Shown: piece after piece, positions 8,185-17,659 of the stretch
Position numbering within the stretch: the first letter of the stretch is position 1
Layout: each line of letters begins with the position of its first letter
Source: Flavobacterium collinsii
Lineage (GTDB): Bacteria; Bacteroidota; Bacteroidia; Flavobacteriales; Flavobacteriaceae
Assembly: GCF_902804485.1 (NCBI RefSeq)
Contig: NZ_CADCST010000064.1
Location: 1 to 64,000 of the forward strand
DNA length: 64,000 bases
Direction of reading: 5' to 3'
Position numbers and translations under genes: made by a program
The notes under the pieces: generated by a model
What the model was told of the DNA's origin: nothing
Databases searched by the model: none
Seen by the model: only the letters and a program-made list of their open reading frames with translations

Positions 8185-10995
8185 ATGAAAAAGATTTACT
8201 TAATAGTAACATTCCTGTTTTTAGCCTTGTCAGGTTATGCCCAAAAGGCTATAATCTCAGGAAAAATATTAGATACTGATGATAAGCTTCCTTTACCGGG
8301 AGCAATGATTCAAATTGTAGGTGAAAATAAATATACCGTTTCAGATTACAATGGTCATTTTGAACTGCTTAACATTAATACTGGTACCTACCAGTTGCAG
8401 GTAAAATATATTGGATACACTGCCATCACAAAAGAAATTACGGTTGAACAAGGTAAAAATAACGTGATTGATTTTGCGCTTAAAACTTCCGGAACCGAGT
8501 TGAACGAAGTAGTGGTTGGAGACATTTTAAAAGGTCAGGCAAAAGCTTTAAATCAACAAAAAAACAACAAAAATATCGGAAACGTAATTTCATCTGACCA
8601 AATGGGACGTTTTCCGGATGCTAACGTTGGAGATGCTTTAAAGCGTGTTCCGGGAATTACCATGCAAAACGATCAGGGTGAAGCACGTAACATCATTATC
8701 CGAGGCCTTGCTCCATCATTGAACTCGGTTACTCTAAATGGAGACCGAATTCCATCGGCAGAAGGAGACAACAGAAATGTACAAATGGATTTGATTCCGT
8801 CTGATATGATCTCGACAATTGAAGTCAACAAAACTCTGACTCCCGATATGGACGCAGATGCTATTGGAGGTTCTGTAAATTTAATTACAAGAGCTACACC
8901 AAACGGAGAGCGAATCTCTGCTACGCTGGCAGGTGGTTATTTACCAATACGCGAACATGCTTCCTACACCGCTGGATTGGTTTATGGAAATCGTTTTTTA
9001 GACAATAAACTTGGAGCTGTTTTTAGCGGATCGTATAACAATGTAGATTACGGATCTGATAATATCGAAAACGAATGGGTAAAAGATAAATTCGGGAATG
9101 AATATTTACAGGCATCAGAGATTAGAAAATACGATGTACAGCGTATTCGTCGCAGCGGATCTGTGGCGTTAGACTATAAATTTGATGAAAACAATACCAT
9201 TTTTGCCAACGCTATTTACAACTGGAGAGACGACAGAGAAAACCGTTTCAGAACTACTTACGATGATATCCAGCCAATTTATAACGGTCAGCAAATTACT
9301 GCATTTAAAGGACGTGTAAAACGCCAGACGAAAGGCGGAGTAGATAATGACCGCAACAAAAACAGAAGATTAGAAGATCAGCGCGTTCAGAATTATTCGA
9401 TTCGTGGAGAGCATTTAATCAACTCTAAACTGGACTTAGACTGGTCTGCCAATTATGCAAAAGCCAGAGAATACCGTCCGGAAGAGCGTTATATCGAATA
9501 CCGTCAGAAAGGTTTAGATATGACTCAGGATCTATCAGACATCCGATTTCCTTTAATCACAACAACCGGCGAGGCTCTAAACAAATTCAAATTTCAAACG
9601 GCTACCGAAAATACGAATGAAACCAGCGAAAGTGAATTTGGAGCAAAAATTAATATCCGTTTCCCTTTTACAATTATTCCTTCTGAAAAAGGAAGATTGC
9701 GAACCGGAGTTAGACTTCGATTGAAAGAAAAAGAAAGAAACAATAATTTCTTTGCTTACACACCTATCAACACGGATATGGCTTTACTTTCGCAAGTTCC
9801 AGATAGCTATTACGACGGTCAAAACTTTAATCCGGGAAGCAAATATGTACCGGGGAGTTTTGCTTCGACTAACTTTTTAGGAAGTTTAGATTTAAACAAT
9901 ACCGCATTATTTAACAAAAAAGCGGATCCCTCAGAATTCCTGGCTGTAAATTATAATGCCAAAGAAAACATTTATGCCGCCTATGTAAGATGGGATCAGG
10001 ATTTTAACGATAAGCTATCTATGGTTTTAGGTTTTCGTGTAGAAAACACTCGTATTGATTATACCGGAAACCGCGTCTTGGATGAAGAGAAATTAGAGAA
10101 CCAAATCAATACGACCAACTCTTATACTAATTTATTGCCAAGCATCTCTTTCCAATACAATGCTACCAAAGATTTAGTTTTAAGAGCGGCTGCTACTACA
10201 GCTTTGGCAAGACCGGACTATTATGCACTGGCTCCGTATGTAAACAATATTGCTGCCGAAAAAGAAATCATGGCAGGAAATCCAGATCTTGACGCTACCT
10301 ACTCTTACAATTATGATTTTATGGCCGAAAACTATTTCAAGTCGGTTGGATTAATTTCGGGAGGTGTTTTCTACAAAAAACTAGACAACTTTATTTACAA
10401 TTACAGTGACAACCAATACACTGCTGCAAAATTTGCTGCAGATTTCCCAAATCAGGTAAATCCAATTCCGGCAGGTGAAAACTGGTCATTTTTACAATCC
10501 AGAAACGGAGAGACCGTTGATGTTTATGGTTTTGAAGTCGCTTTTCAGCGTCAGTTAGACTTCCTTCCTGGTAAATTTCTTAAAGGATTTGGTATTTATC
10601 TGAATTACACTTATACCAAATCTAAAGCAAAAGGGATTGCAGATGAAGATGGAAACGAAAGAAACAACATCAGTCTTCCGGGGACCACTCCACACATGTT
10701 TAACGGCTCTTTATCTTGGGAAAACAAACGTTTTTCTGCCAGAGTTTCAACCAATTTCACTTCCGATTATTTAGATGAATTAGGTTCTGAATCTTACAAA
10801 GACAGTTACTATGATAAACAATTTTTTGTAGATGCAAATGCTTCTTTCAAAATCACACCTAAGCTTCGTCTTTTTGCTGAAGCGAATAACTTAACCAATC
10901 AGCCGTTGCGCTACTATCAGGGTGTTCAAGCACATACCAAACAAGCAGAATACTATCAGGCCCGATATAATTTTGGTTTGAAACTTGACTTGTAA
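8185..10995 (+). CDS. TonB-dependent receptor (phytase-associated)
   Basis: A 936-residue outer-membrane receptor. A signal peptide (1-20, ending SGYAQ) is followed by a carboxypeptidase-regulatory-like beta domain (about 22-95). Next comes a plug domain (about 115-235, with VGDALKRVPGI and IIIRGLAPSLNSVTLNGDR), then a beta barrel ending in the aromatic pattern YNFGLKLDL. Such receptors import ligands using TonB/ExbBD energy. The gene lies 72 bases before a phytase gene on the same strand, suggesting uptake of phytate or its breakdown products. No SusD partner is present, so this is not a Sus-type carbohydrate locus. The palindromic promoter region suggests regulation. The true ligand is unproven. 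Confidence 0.92.
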   Translation: MKKIYLIVTFLFLALSGYAQKAIISGKILDTDDKLPLPGAMIQIVGENKYTVSDYNGHFELLNINTGTYQLQVKYIGYTAITKEITVEQGKNNVIDFALKTSGTELNEVVVGDILKGQAKALNQQKNNKNIGNVISSDQMGRFPDANVGDALKRVPGITMQNDQGEARNIIIRGLAPSLNSVTLNGDRIPSAEGDNRNVQMDLIPSDMISTIEVNKTLTPDMDADAIGGSVNLITRATPNGERISATLAGGYLPIREHASYTAGLVYGNRFLDNKLGAVFSGSYNNVDYGSDNIENEWVKDKFGNEYLQASEIRKYDVQRIRRSGSVALDYKFDENNTIFANAIYNWRDDRENRFRTTYDDIQPIYNGQQITAFKGRVKRQTKGGVDNDRNKNRRLEDQRVQNYSIRGEHLINSKLDLDWSANYAKAREYRPEERYIEYRQKGLDMTQDLSDIRFPLITTTGEALNKFKFQTATENTNETSESEFGAKINIRFPFTIIPSEKGRLRTGVRLRLKEKERNNNFFAYTPINTDMALLSQVPDSYYDGQNFNPGSKYVPGSFASTNFLGSLDLNNTALFNKKADPSEFLAVNYNAKENIYAAYVRWDQDFNDKLSMVLGFRVENTRIDYTGNRVLDEEKLENQINTTNSYTNLLPSISFQYNATKDLVLRAAATTALARPDYYALAPYVNNIAAEKEIMAGNPDLDATYSYNYDFMAENYFKSVGLISGGVFYKKLDNFIYNYSDNQYTAAKFAADFPNQVNPIPAGENWSFLQSRNGETVDVYGFEVAFQRQLDFLPGKFLKGFGIYLNYTYTKSKAKGIADEDGNERNNISLPGTTPHMFNGSLSWENKRFSARVSTNFTSDYLDELGSESYKDSYYDKQFFVDANASFKITPKLRLFAEANNLTNQPLRYYQGVQAHTKQAEYYQARYNFGLKLDL

Positions 10996-11067
10996 TACAC
11001 TATTTAAAAATCATTACATTGGACAGAACTTAACGGTTCTGTCTGATTGTATTAAAATAAATCCATA

Positions 11068-12123
11068 ATGAAAAATAAAACGATACTAGCCTTTTTACTT
11101 TTAAGTACTTTATTCATTGCTTGTAAAGAGGACAAGCTGGCACCTGTTGCTGCAAATGCTGTAAAACCAACCGTTATTACCGAAGCCTTACCTCACGACA
11201 CCGACGATCCTTCAATCTGGATTCATCCAACCGATCCTTCTAAAAGCATCATTGTAGGCACTGATAAAGATTCAGACGGCGCTTTGTACGCTTTTGATCT
11301 AAAAGGAAAAATCATTGCAAAATCTGAAGTTTTAAAACGTCCTAACAATGTTGATATCGCTTACGGTTTAGTCGTAGATGGAAAAAAAATCGACGTTGCC
11401 GTAACTACAGAACGGGAATCAAATAAAATAAGAATCTTTAGTCTACCAGATTTAAAAGCTATTGATAATGGCGGAATTTCTGTTTTTGAAGGCGAAGCAT
11501 TGCGCGACCCAATGGGAATTGCTTTGTATACACGAAAAAGTGACGGTAAAATTTTTGCTATCGTAGGCCGAAAATCAGGACCATCAGGAAGCTACTTATG
11601 GCAATATGAACTTTCGGGAAATGGAAAGTTTGCTACAGCAAAAGTCGTTCGAAAGTTTGGCGCATACAGCGGAAAGAAAGAAATCGAAGCTATTGCGGTT
11701 GACAATGAACTAGGAACTGTTTTGTATTGTGACGAACAATTCGGAATTAGAAAATACAAAGCCGATCCGGCTTTAAAAGACAACAAAGAACTCACAATTT
11801 TTGGTAAAACAGGTTTTAAAGCGGATAATGAAGGAATCGCAATTTATAAAAAAACAGATTCTACGGGATATATTTTAGTTTCAAACCAACAAGCAAATAC
11901 TTTTATGGTGTATCCGAGAGAAGGAGCAAATGGAAATCCGAATAACTATCCTCTATTAGCAGAAATCCCAACATCGACTATAGAATGCGATGGTGCCGAT
12001 GTGACCAGCATAAATTTGGGAGGCAATTTTAAAAACGGCCTGTTTGTAGCTATGAGCAACGGAATGACGTTTCATTACTACGCCTGGGATTTGATCCAGA
12101 AACGTATCGATGAGAAGAAATAA
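11068..12123 (+). CDS. Beta-propeller phytase (3-phytase), lipoprotein
   Basis: Beta-propeller phytases release phosphate from myo-inositol hexakisphosphate in a calcium-dependent way. The 351-residue protein has a lipoprotein signal with acylated C19 (STLFIAC), so it is probably anchored in the outer membrane or periplasm. Family segments include HDTDDPSIWIHP, VGTDKDSDGALYAFDLKG, KRPNNVDIAYG, DPMGIALY, KEIEAIAVDNELGTVLYCDE, and KADNEGIAIY; these acidic positions bind calcium and phosphate in the family. It directly follows the TonB receptor, forming a likely operon for organic phosphate scavenging. The length is normal and all visible blocks are intact. Confidence 0.93.
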   Translation: MKNKTILAFLLLSTLFIACKEDKLAPVAANAVKPTVITEALPHDTDDPSIWIHPTDPSKSIIVGTDKDSDGALYAFDLKGKIIAKSEVLKRPNNVDIAYGLVVDGKKIDVAVTTERESNKIRIFSLPDLKAIDNGGISVFEGEALRDPMGIALYTRKSDGKIFAIVGRKSGPSGSYLWQYELSGNGKFATAKVVRKFGAYSGKKEIEAIAVDNELGTVLYCDEQFGIRKYKADPALKDNKELTIFGKTGFKADNEGIAIYKKTDSTGYILVSNQQANTFMVYPREGANGNPNNYPLLAEIPTSTIECDGADVTSINLGGNFKNGLFVAMSNGMTFHYYAWDLIQKRIDEKK

Positions 12124-12245
12124 GTTGGCAGTCGCAGTTGGCAGTCACAGTTGGCAGTCGCAGTCGCAGTCGCAGTTGGCAGTTTCTTAACTGAGACTAA
12201 AAACTGAGACTGAGACTGAGACTGAACACCGAGACTGAGACTGAA
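12124..12245. repeat. CAGTCG / CTGAGA hexamer array
   Basis: About seven CAGTCG- or CAGTTGG-type units are followed by several ACTGAGACTG units in the opposite sense, so the two halves can pair. It sits between the phytase stop and a terminator. Confidence 0.85.
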
Positions 12246-12253
12246 TACTAAAC

Positions 12254-12286
12254 AAAAAAGCTGTTCATAACGAACAGCTTTTTTTA
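12254..12286. terminator. Bidirectional terminator, phytase / pckA
   Basis: AAAAAGCTGTTC, loop ATAAC, GAACAGCTTTTTTT. T-runs on both strands fit the convergent genes. Confidence 0.93.
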
Positions 12287-12306
12287 GTTTGAATTAGTAA
12301 TCTTCC

Positions 12307-13911
12307 TTATTCTATAATCGGTGCGCCAGCCAAAATTTCGGCATTAGCGAATTCTTCAAATTTGGCAAAATTAGCTTTAAATTTCTGAGCCAATTCAACT
12401 GCTTTTTTATCGTACAATTCAGGATCTTCCCAAGTATTTCTTGGATCTAAGATTTCATTTGGAACGTTTGGACAAGTTTTAGGCTGTGCAATTCCAAATA
12501 CTTTATGATTTTTAAAGGCAACGTTATCCAATTCTCCGTTTAAGGCAGCAGTAATCATTGCACGTGTGTATTTTAATTTCATACGGCTTCCTGTTCCGTA
12601 AGGACCTCCCGTCCAACCTGTATTGATTAACCAAACTTTTACATCAGCTTCTTCCATTTTTTTAGTTAGCATTTCTGCGTAACGTGTTGGATGTAATGGC
12701 ATAAATGGTGCTCCAAAACAAGCTGAGAAATTAGGTTGTGGTTCTGTAACTCCTGCTTCAGTTCCTGCAACTTTAGCTGTATATCCTGAGATAAAATAGT
12801 AAGCAGCCTGTCCCGGAGTTAGTTTTGAGATTGGAGGCAAAATTCCGAAAGAATCAGCCGTTAAGAAAAATATATTCTTAGGATTATGTCCAATAGAACC
12901 TGGCTGAATATTGTCGATATGAGTGATTGGGTAACTTACACGAGTATTTTGAGTGATTGAAACATCATCGTAATCTACTTCGTTTGTTCCCGGTTTGAAA
13001 ACCACGTTTTCTAAAAGCGCTCCTTTTTTGATCGCTCTAAAAATGTCCGGTTCATGTTCTTCTGTAAGATTAATTACTTTTGCATAGCAACCACCTTCAA
13101 AGTTGAAAACAGTATTTTCTGCAGTCCAACCGTGTTCATCGTCTCCAATTAACTTACGTTGCGGATCTGCTGATAAAGTAGTTTTTCCTGTTCCTGATAA
13201 TCCGAAGAAAATTGCAGTATCTCCAGCTTCACCAACATTGGCACTACAGTGCATTGGTAATGTATTTTTGAAAACCGGAAGAATGAAGTTTAAAGCAGAG
13301 AAAATTCCTTTTTTCATTTCTCCAGTATAACCTGTTCCTCCAATAAGTGCGATCTTTTTAGTAAAATCTAAAATAGCAAAATTAGACTGACGTGTTCCGT
13401 CTACAGCTGGATCTGCCATAAAACTTGGAGCACAAACTACTGTCCATTCCGGAGTAAAATTAGCTAATTCTGACTCTTCTGGTCTTAAAAACATATTGTA
13501 ACAAAACAAATTAGACCATGCTGTTTCAGTAACAACGCGAACATTTAGTCTGTAATTAGCATCCGAGCAAACATAAGAGTCACGAACAAAAACTTCTTTA
13601 TTCGATAAAAACTGCGTTACCTTGTTGTATAATCTTTCAAAAGCATCCGGTTCAAAAGAAATGTTTACATTTCCCCACCAAACCTGATCTCCGGTAATAC
13701 TATCTTTTACAATATAACGATCCTGAGGAGAACGTCCTGTAAATTCGCCCGTATTAATTGCCAATGCTCCCGTGGAGTTCTCAACACCTTGACCTGATTG
13801 CAAAGTGATCGCATGCAATTCATCTGCAGATAGTTGATAGCGAACTTTTGCATTTTCAATTCCTAATTCTTTCAGCGAAATCGATTGCGTGAAAACTGTG
13901 TGACTGTCCAT
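12307..13911 (-). CDS. pckA: Phosphoenolpyruvate carboxykinase (ATP)
   Basis: This enzyme converts oxaloacetate and ATP to phosphoenolpyruvate, ADP and CO2, the first committed step of gluconeogenesis. The 534-residue length matches ATP-type enzymes. The kinase-1a P-loop is visible as FFGLSGTGKTTLSAD, followed by KLIGDDEHGW with metal-binding residues. Substrate-site segments include NTGEFTGRSPQDRYIV near the N-terminus and INTGWTGGPYGTGSRMKL. It is a stand-alone gene; on its strand TAATTTTG (13945-13952 in plus coordinates) lies about 35 bases before the start and is a good -7 box. Cytoplasmic. Confidence 0.97.
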   Translation of the reverse strand: MDSHTVFTQSISLKELGIENAKVRYQLSADELHAITLQSGQGVENSTGALAINTGEFTGRSPQDRYIVKDSITGDQVWWGNVNISFEPDAFERLYNKVTQFLSNKEVFVRDSYVCSDANYRLNVRVVTETAWSNLFCYNMFLRPEESELANFTPEWTVVCAPSFMADPAVDGTRQSNFAILDFTKKIALIGGTGYTGEMKKGIFSALNFILPVFKNTLPMHCSANVGEAGDTAIFFGLSGTGKTTLSADPQRKLIGDDEHGWTAENTVFNFEGGCYAKVINLTEEHEPDIFRAIKKGALLENVVFKPGTNEVDYDDVSITQNTRVSYPITHIDNIQPGSIGHNPKNIFFLTADSFGILPPISKLTPGQAAYYFISGYTAKVAGTEAGVTEPQPNFSACFGAPFMPLHPTRYAEMLTKKMEEADVKVWLINTGWTGGPYGTGSRMKLKYTRAMITAALNGELDNVAFKNHKVFGIAQPKTCPNVPNEILDPRNTWEDPELYDKKAVELAQKFKANFAKFEEFANAEILAGAPIIE

Positions 13912-14212
13912 AAATTTTTAGTTGTGTGTGATGTTTAAGAGAAGCAAAATTATATAATTTATTATTAAACCATTAAAAAAATTTAAATTTCACTTTTATT
14001 TATATTAATTAAGTAAAATTTAACCTTCCAAAATGAATAAAACAAAAAAATAAGTGCCTCTAATTCATTTTCTTATATCCCTCTAAATGAATTTGTTATA
14101 TTATTCTCACATTAAAGTAAAAAACAATAGAAACTCACATAAACAAGATTATATGTTATTTATGAGACAAAATTAAAGATTAATTTTTAGATAGAATTTT
14201 TTATTCGGTATT
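13912..14212. other. AT-rich spacer between pckA and DUF423 genes
   Basis: I see the likely pckA -7 box (minus strand, 13945-13952) and otherwise very AT-rich sequence with no convincing gene, hairpin or repeat. Confidence 0.5.
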
Positions 14213-14599
14213 TTATGATTTTCTCCTCAAAATCGTAACAAATAACAACGCCCAGGCAATAATTAATAAAAAACCACCCACAGGTGTTGCGAATACGATA
14301 ATTTTAAAATCAAAAACAGTGAAGCTTTTTGTGGCTAACAAATAGATAGATCCGCTAAAAAGAAGTACACCGGCAACAACTAAATTATAGATTGTTTTAA
14401 CCGTTTTTTCGGCAATATCTTTTCTGGTCGAAAGAAAAAGTAAAAACAAAGCATGGTACATTTGGTAACGAACGCCAACTTCAAAAGTGTTTAATTCTTC
14501 TACAGATAAGTATTTCTTCAGTAAATGCGCACCAAAAGCGCCTAAGATAATAGCCAACATTCCCATAAAAGCTCCTGCCAAAACAATTCTTCTTTTCAT
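14213..14599 (-). CDS. DUF423 membrane protein
   Basis: A small four-helix membrane protein of about 128 residues in the DUF423 (YgdD/YwdK) family. The signature GAFGAHLLKK follows the first helix, and RYQMYHALFLL starts the second. Further helices include IYNLVVAGVLLFSGSIYLL and TPVGGFLLIIAWALL. An upstream in-frame ATG at 14638 would add 13 residues; ATG 14599 gives the usual MKRRIVLAG start. Function is unknown; inner membrane is expected. Transcribed alone. Confidence 0.88.
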   Translation of the reverse strand: MKRRIVLAGAFMGMLAIILGAFGAHLLKKYLSVEELNTFEVGVRYQMYHALFLLFLSTRKDIAEKTVKTIYNLVVAGVLLFSGSIYLLATKSFTVFDFKIIVFATPVGGFLLIIAWALLFVTILRRKS

Positions 14600-14743
14600 A
14601 TTTTCTATACTTTCGATTCTCACACAAAAATACTTCAATCGTACTTAAAAAGCATTTTACTTTTGAAAAATATTTTTCAGAAAAAAGAATTCCCCGTTTT
14701 TTGGCATTAAAAAAAAATATCCAATATTTTTCCGAAATTAAAA

Positions 14744-14774
14744 TTGTTATATATTTAACATTTTAATATATTTG
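14744..14774 (+). promoter_or_regulatory. Bacteroidota-type promoter of saccharopine dehydrogenase-like gene
   Basis: TTG at 14744-14746, a 20-base spacer, and TATATTTG at 14767-14774, 17 bases before the ATG. This fits the -33/-7 consensus. Confidence 0.65.
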
Positions 14775-14791
14775 TGTTATAAATATAAAAT

Positions 14792-16156
14792 ATGAGAAGC
14801 ATTTTAATCATTGGAGCCGGTAGATCTGCGTCGTCCTTAATACGCTATTTACTAGCAAAATCAGAGAGTGAAAACCTACATCTTGTTGTAGCAGACCTTT
14901 CTTTGGCCTTAGCCGAAAAGAAGACACAAAAACATCCTAATGCGACTCCAATTGCTTTAAATATTTTTGATACCGAAGAAAGAAAAGCAGCAATCGAAAA
15001 AGCTTCTATCGTAATCTCGATGCTGCCTGCACATCTACATATCGAAATCGCCAAAGACTGTCTTCAGTTTAAAAAACACCTGGTTACTGCTTCTTATATC
15101 AGTGATGCTATGCAGGCACTGGACGAAGAAGCCCGAAAAAACAATTTGGTTTTCATGAATGAAATTGGTCTCGATCCCGGGATCGATCACATGAGCGCCA
15201 TGAAAGTCATTGATGAAATCAGAGCCAAAGGTGGCAAAATGCTGCTTTTTGAATCATTCTGTGGTGGCTTAGTAGCCCCTGAATCCGACAACAATTTATG
15301 GAACTATAAATTTACCTGGGCTCCTCGAAATGTCGTTCTTGCGGGACAGGGAGGCGCAGCAAAATTTATTCAGGAAGGCACTTATAAATACATTCCGTAC
15401 AGCGCATTATTTCGTCGTACCGAATTTCTGGAAGTAGAAGGCTATGGAAAATTTGAAGCTTATTCCAATCGGGATTCTCTTAAATACAAATCGGTTTACG
15501 GTTTAGACAATGTTTTAACGTTGTACAGAGGAACCATCAGAAGAGTTGGCTTCTCGAAAGCATGGAATATGTTTGTACAACTAGGTATGACAGACGACAG
15601 CTACATTATGGAAAATTCCGAAAACATGAGCTACCGTCAATTTGTGAATTCCTTTTTACCATACCACCCAACCGATTCTGCAGAAATTAAAACACGACTG
15701 ATCTTAAAAATTGATCAGGACGATATAATGTGGGACAAACTTTTGGAACTGGATCTATTTAATCCTGACAAGAAAGTAAACCTACCCAATGCCACTCCTG
15801 CACAGATATTAGAAAAAATACTATCCGACAGCTGGTCTTTAGAACCTAATGATAAAGATATGATTGTCATGTATCATAAGTTTGGCTATGAGCTCAATGG
15901 AGAGAAAAAGCAAATTGACTCAAAAATGGTTTGTATTGGAGACGACCAAACCTATACCGCAATGGCAAAAACCGTTGGATTACCGGTGGCAATGGCAACA
16001 CTGTTAATTTTAAATGGAAAAATCACAACTCCGGGCGTACAACTCCCTATAAAAGAAGAAGTTTATCTGCCAATTTTAAACGAGTTAGAAGAACATGGGG
16101 TTATTTTTAATGAACAAAAAATGCCCTATTTTGGATATAATCCGGATTTGTTCTAA
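14792..16156 (+). CDS. Saccharopine dehydrogenase family protein
   Basis: The 454-residue protein has an N-terminal Rossmann nucleotide-binding site (ILIIGAGRSASSLIRYLL) and a saccharopine-dehydrogenase C-terminal domain (about 125-435), with NEIGLDPGIDHMSAMKVID as the conserved entry motif. The family includes saccharopine reductase and lysine-ketoglutarate reductase parts of lysine metabolism. In flavobacteria this stand-alone form is commonly annotated in lysine degradation, but no other lysine gene is adjacent. The start is fixed by a TAnnTTTG promoter 17 bases upstream. A strong terminator follows. Cytoplasmic; exact reaction uncertain. Confidence 0.88.
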   Translation: MRSILIIGAGRSASSLIRYLLAKSESENLHLVVADLSLALAEKKTQKHPNATPIALNIFDTEERKAAIEKASIVISMLPAHLHIEIAKDCLQFKKHLVTASYISDAMQALDEEARKNNLVFMNEIGLDPGIDHMSAMKVIDEIRAKGGKMLLFESFCGGLVAPESDNNLWNYKFTWAPRNVVLAGQGGAAKFIQEGTYKYIPYSALFRRTEFLEVEGYGKFEAYSNRDSLKYKSVYGLDNVLTLYRGTIRRVGFSKAWNMFVQLGMTDDSYIMENSENMSYRQFVNSFLPYHPTDSAEIKTRLILKIDQDDIMWDKLLELDLFNPDKKVNLPNATPAQILEKILSDSWSLEPNDKDMIVMYHKFGYELNGEKKQIDSKMVCIGDDQTYTAMAKTVGLPVAMATLLILNGKITTPGVQLPIKEEVYLPILNELEEHGVIFNEQKMPYFGYNPDLF

Positions 16157-16203
16157 GATCCGGGTTGTTGTTTTTTAGAATTTTTTTTTTAGTTTTTTAT
16201 TTT

Positions 16204-16238
16204 ATCCGCTTCCAGAACATGGAAGCGGATTTTTTTTG
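16204..16238 (+). terminator. Rho-independent terminator
   Basis: ATCCGCTTCC, loop AGAACAT, GGAAGCGGAT, then eight T: it ends the gene at 14792-16156. Confidence 0.93.
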
Positions 16239-16244
16239 AAAAAG

Positions 16245-16432
16245 CGCGGAGGTACAGAAAACCAAAATTTGAATCCTGAGCTGATTTGGCTAAAGCCACT
16301 CAGCTTATCATTTAAACCTCCAGCTAAAGCTGGAGACTATTCTATTCAAAAGAAAACCTTCAACTTCTCTCTATCCCTTTGCAACTTTGAACCTTTGTAC
16401 CTTGTACCTTTGTACCTCTGCGCCTTTAAAAA
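16245..16432. repeat. Degenerate copy of composite hairpin repeat
   Basis: The stretch contains TTTGGCTAAAGCCA, the palindrome CTCCAGCTAAAGCTGGAG, and a short CTTTGAACC-type run. All are features of the two tandem copies at 18791-19586, so it is a partial relative. Confidence 0.7.
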
Positions 16433-16435
16433 AAC

Positions 16436-17659
16436 CTATTTTTCAGGCTGAACCGTAATTGGCAAACTGTAAATTACTCTAACCGCTTTTCCCTGTTGCG
16501 TTGCCGCAGTCCATTTTGGCGAAAGCTTCAGTACACGGATAACCTCATTCCCTATTCCATAACCTGAATCTTTAATTGTTTTGATATCCGACAAACTCCC
16601 ATCTTTTTCAATAGTGAATTGCATGTATGTTTTTCCTTCAATTTTATTTTTTCCAACTGCTGTCGGCATTTTGAAATTCTTCCCTATAAACTTATAAAAC
16701 GCTGTCATCCCGCCAGGATATTCAGGCAATTTCTCGACATCTTCCAGCACGTAAAGATCCTTCTCTTTCACTTCTGCTTTACCAGACTTTTTTTGAGCTA
16801 TCGCATTAGTACTAAAAACAAACAACAGCAAGGCATAAATTGTACCTACAGTAAATACTTTCAACACAATTTTAATCGGGGATTCTTTTTTGGTCATCAT
16901 AAGTAAACGTTTTTTAGTTATTAAATAGTTAATATTACTTGCCAGAGCAACAGTGTTTTTATTCGAAGCAAAATCAAGTAACAAATGCTGATAGCTTTTG
17001 ATGGCACCAAACTGCACATTTACAGCCTCATCGGCCAAAAATTCATGATTAAGCTTGATGGCTTTTTTATAGAGAAAAAGCAACGGATTGAACCAGAAAA
17101 CGATCTGCAGTACCTCAACAAAAAGAATATCCAAAGTATGTCTCTGTTTTAAATGTGCTTTCTCGTGAGCTATTAATTCTGAAGGAATTTTTCCGTTTTC
17201 GAATTCTGTTTTATTAATAAAGATCGATTCCCAAAAAGAGTATGGCAAGCCGGACTCCTGAAGCAACACTATCTTTTGCCCATTTACAAACCGTACTTCA
17301 TTGCGCTGTATCCTCTTACGAAACGAATTAAGCCCCAGAACAAACCTGGCCGTCAACACCAAAAATACTGCACTGTAAACTGCAACAATCAAAACCAGCA
17401 GAAAATCATTAGCCGAAATTGTACTAAGACGCTCATTGCTTTTTTGAAGTACGATTTCATCTAATTGAACCAACCCAATTTTAGCAGATACAAACGATCC
17501 AAACGAGATAAGCTGTAGCGGAATTACAAAACTAAAAACCAAACTCGCCAGCAAATAAGCGCGATTAAAACGAAACATTTTTTCGTTTTCCAGTACCAAT
17601 TTATATACTGCATAAAAAACCAAAAGCAGTATTCCCGATTTTAAAAGATAGCTTATCAT
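16436..17659 (-). CDS. M56 (BlaR1-type) peptidase with TonB C-terminal domain
   Basis: A 407-residue inner-membrane metalloprotease sensor. The N-terminus has membrane segments near 5-20, 35-55 and 90-110. A zinc site is seen as ELIAHEKAHLKQRH (HExxH), and KLNHEFLADEAV supplies further ligands. A fourth membrane helix (about 266-288) leads to a periplasmic TonB C-terminal-like domain (about 305-405, KLPEYPGGMTAFYKFI). BlaR1 homologues sense a signal and trigger cleavage of the partner BlaI repressor. The start overlaps the blaI-like stop by four bases, so the two are coupled. The TonB-like domain replaces the penicillin-binding sensor, so beta-lactam sensing is not implied. Confidence 0.92.
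   Translation of the reverse strand: MISYLLKSGILLLVFYAVYKLVLENEKMFRFNRAYLLASLVFSFVIPLQLISFGSFVSAKIGLVQLDEIVLQKSNERLSTISANDFLLVLIVAVYSAVFLVLTARFVLGLNSFRKRIQRNEVRFVNGQKIVLLQESGLPYSFWESIFINKTEFENGKIPSELIAHEKAHLKQRHTLDILFVEVLQIVFWFNPLLFLYKKAIKLNHEFLADEAVNVQFGAIKSYQHLLLDFASNKNTVALASNINYLITKKRLLMMTKKESPIKIVLKVFTVGTIYALLLFVFSTNAIAQKKSGKAEVKEKDLYVLEDVEKLPEYPGGMTAFYKFIGKNFKMPTAVGKNKIEGKTYMQFTIEKDGSLSDIKTIKDSGYGIGNEVIRVLKLSPKWTAATQQGKAVRVIYSLPITVQPEK

Noticed and set aside
8185..12123. Polysaccharide utilisation locus
   Set aside because: There is a TonB receptor but no SusD-like gene or glycoside hydrolase; the neighbour is a phytase.
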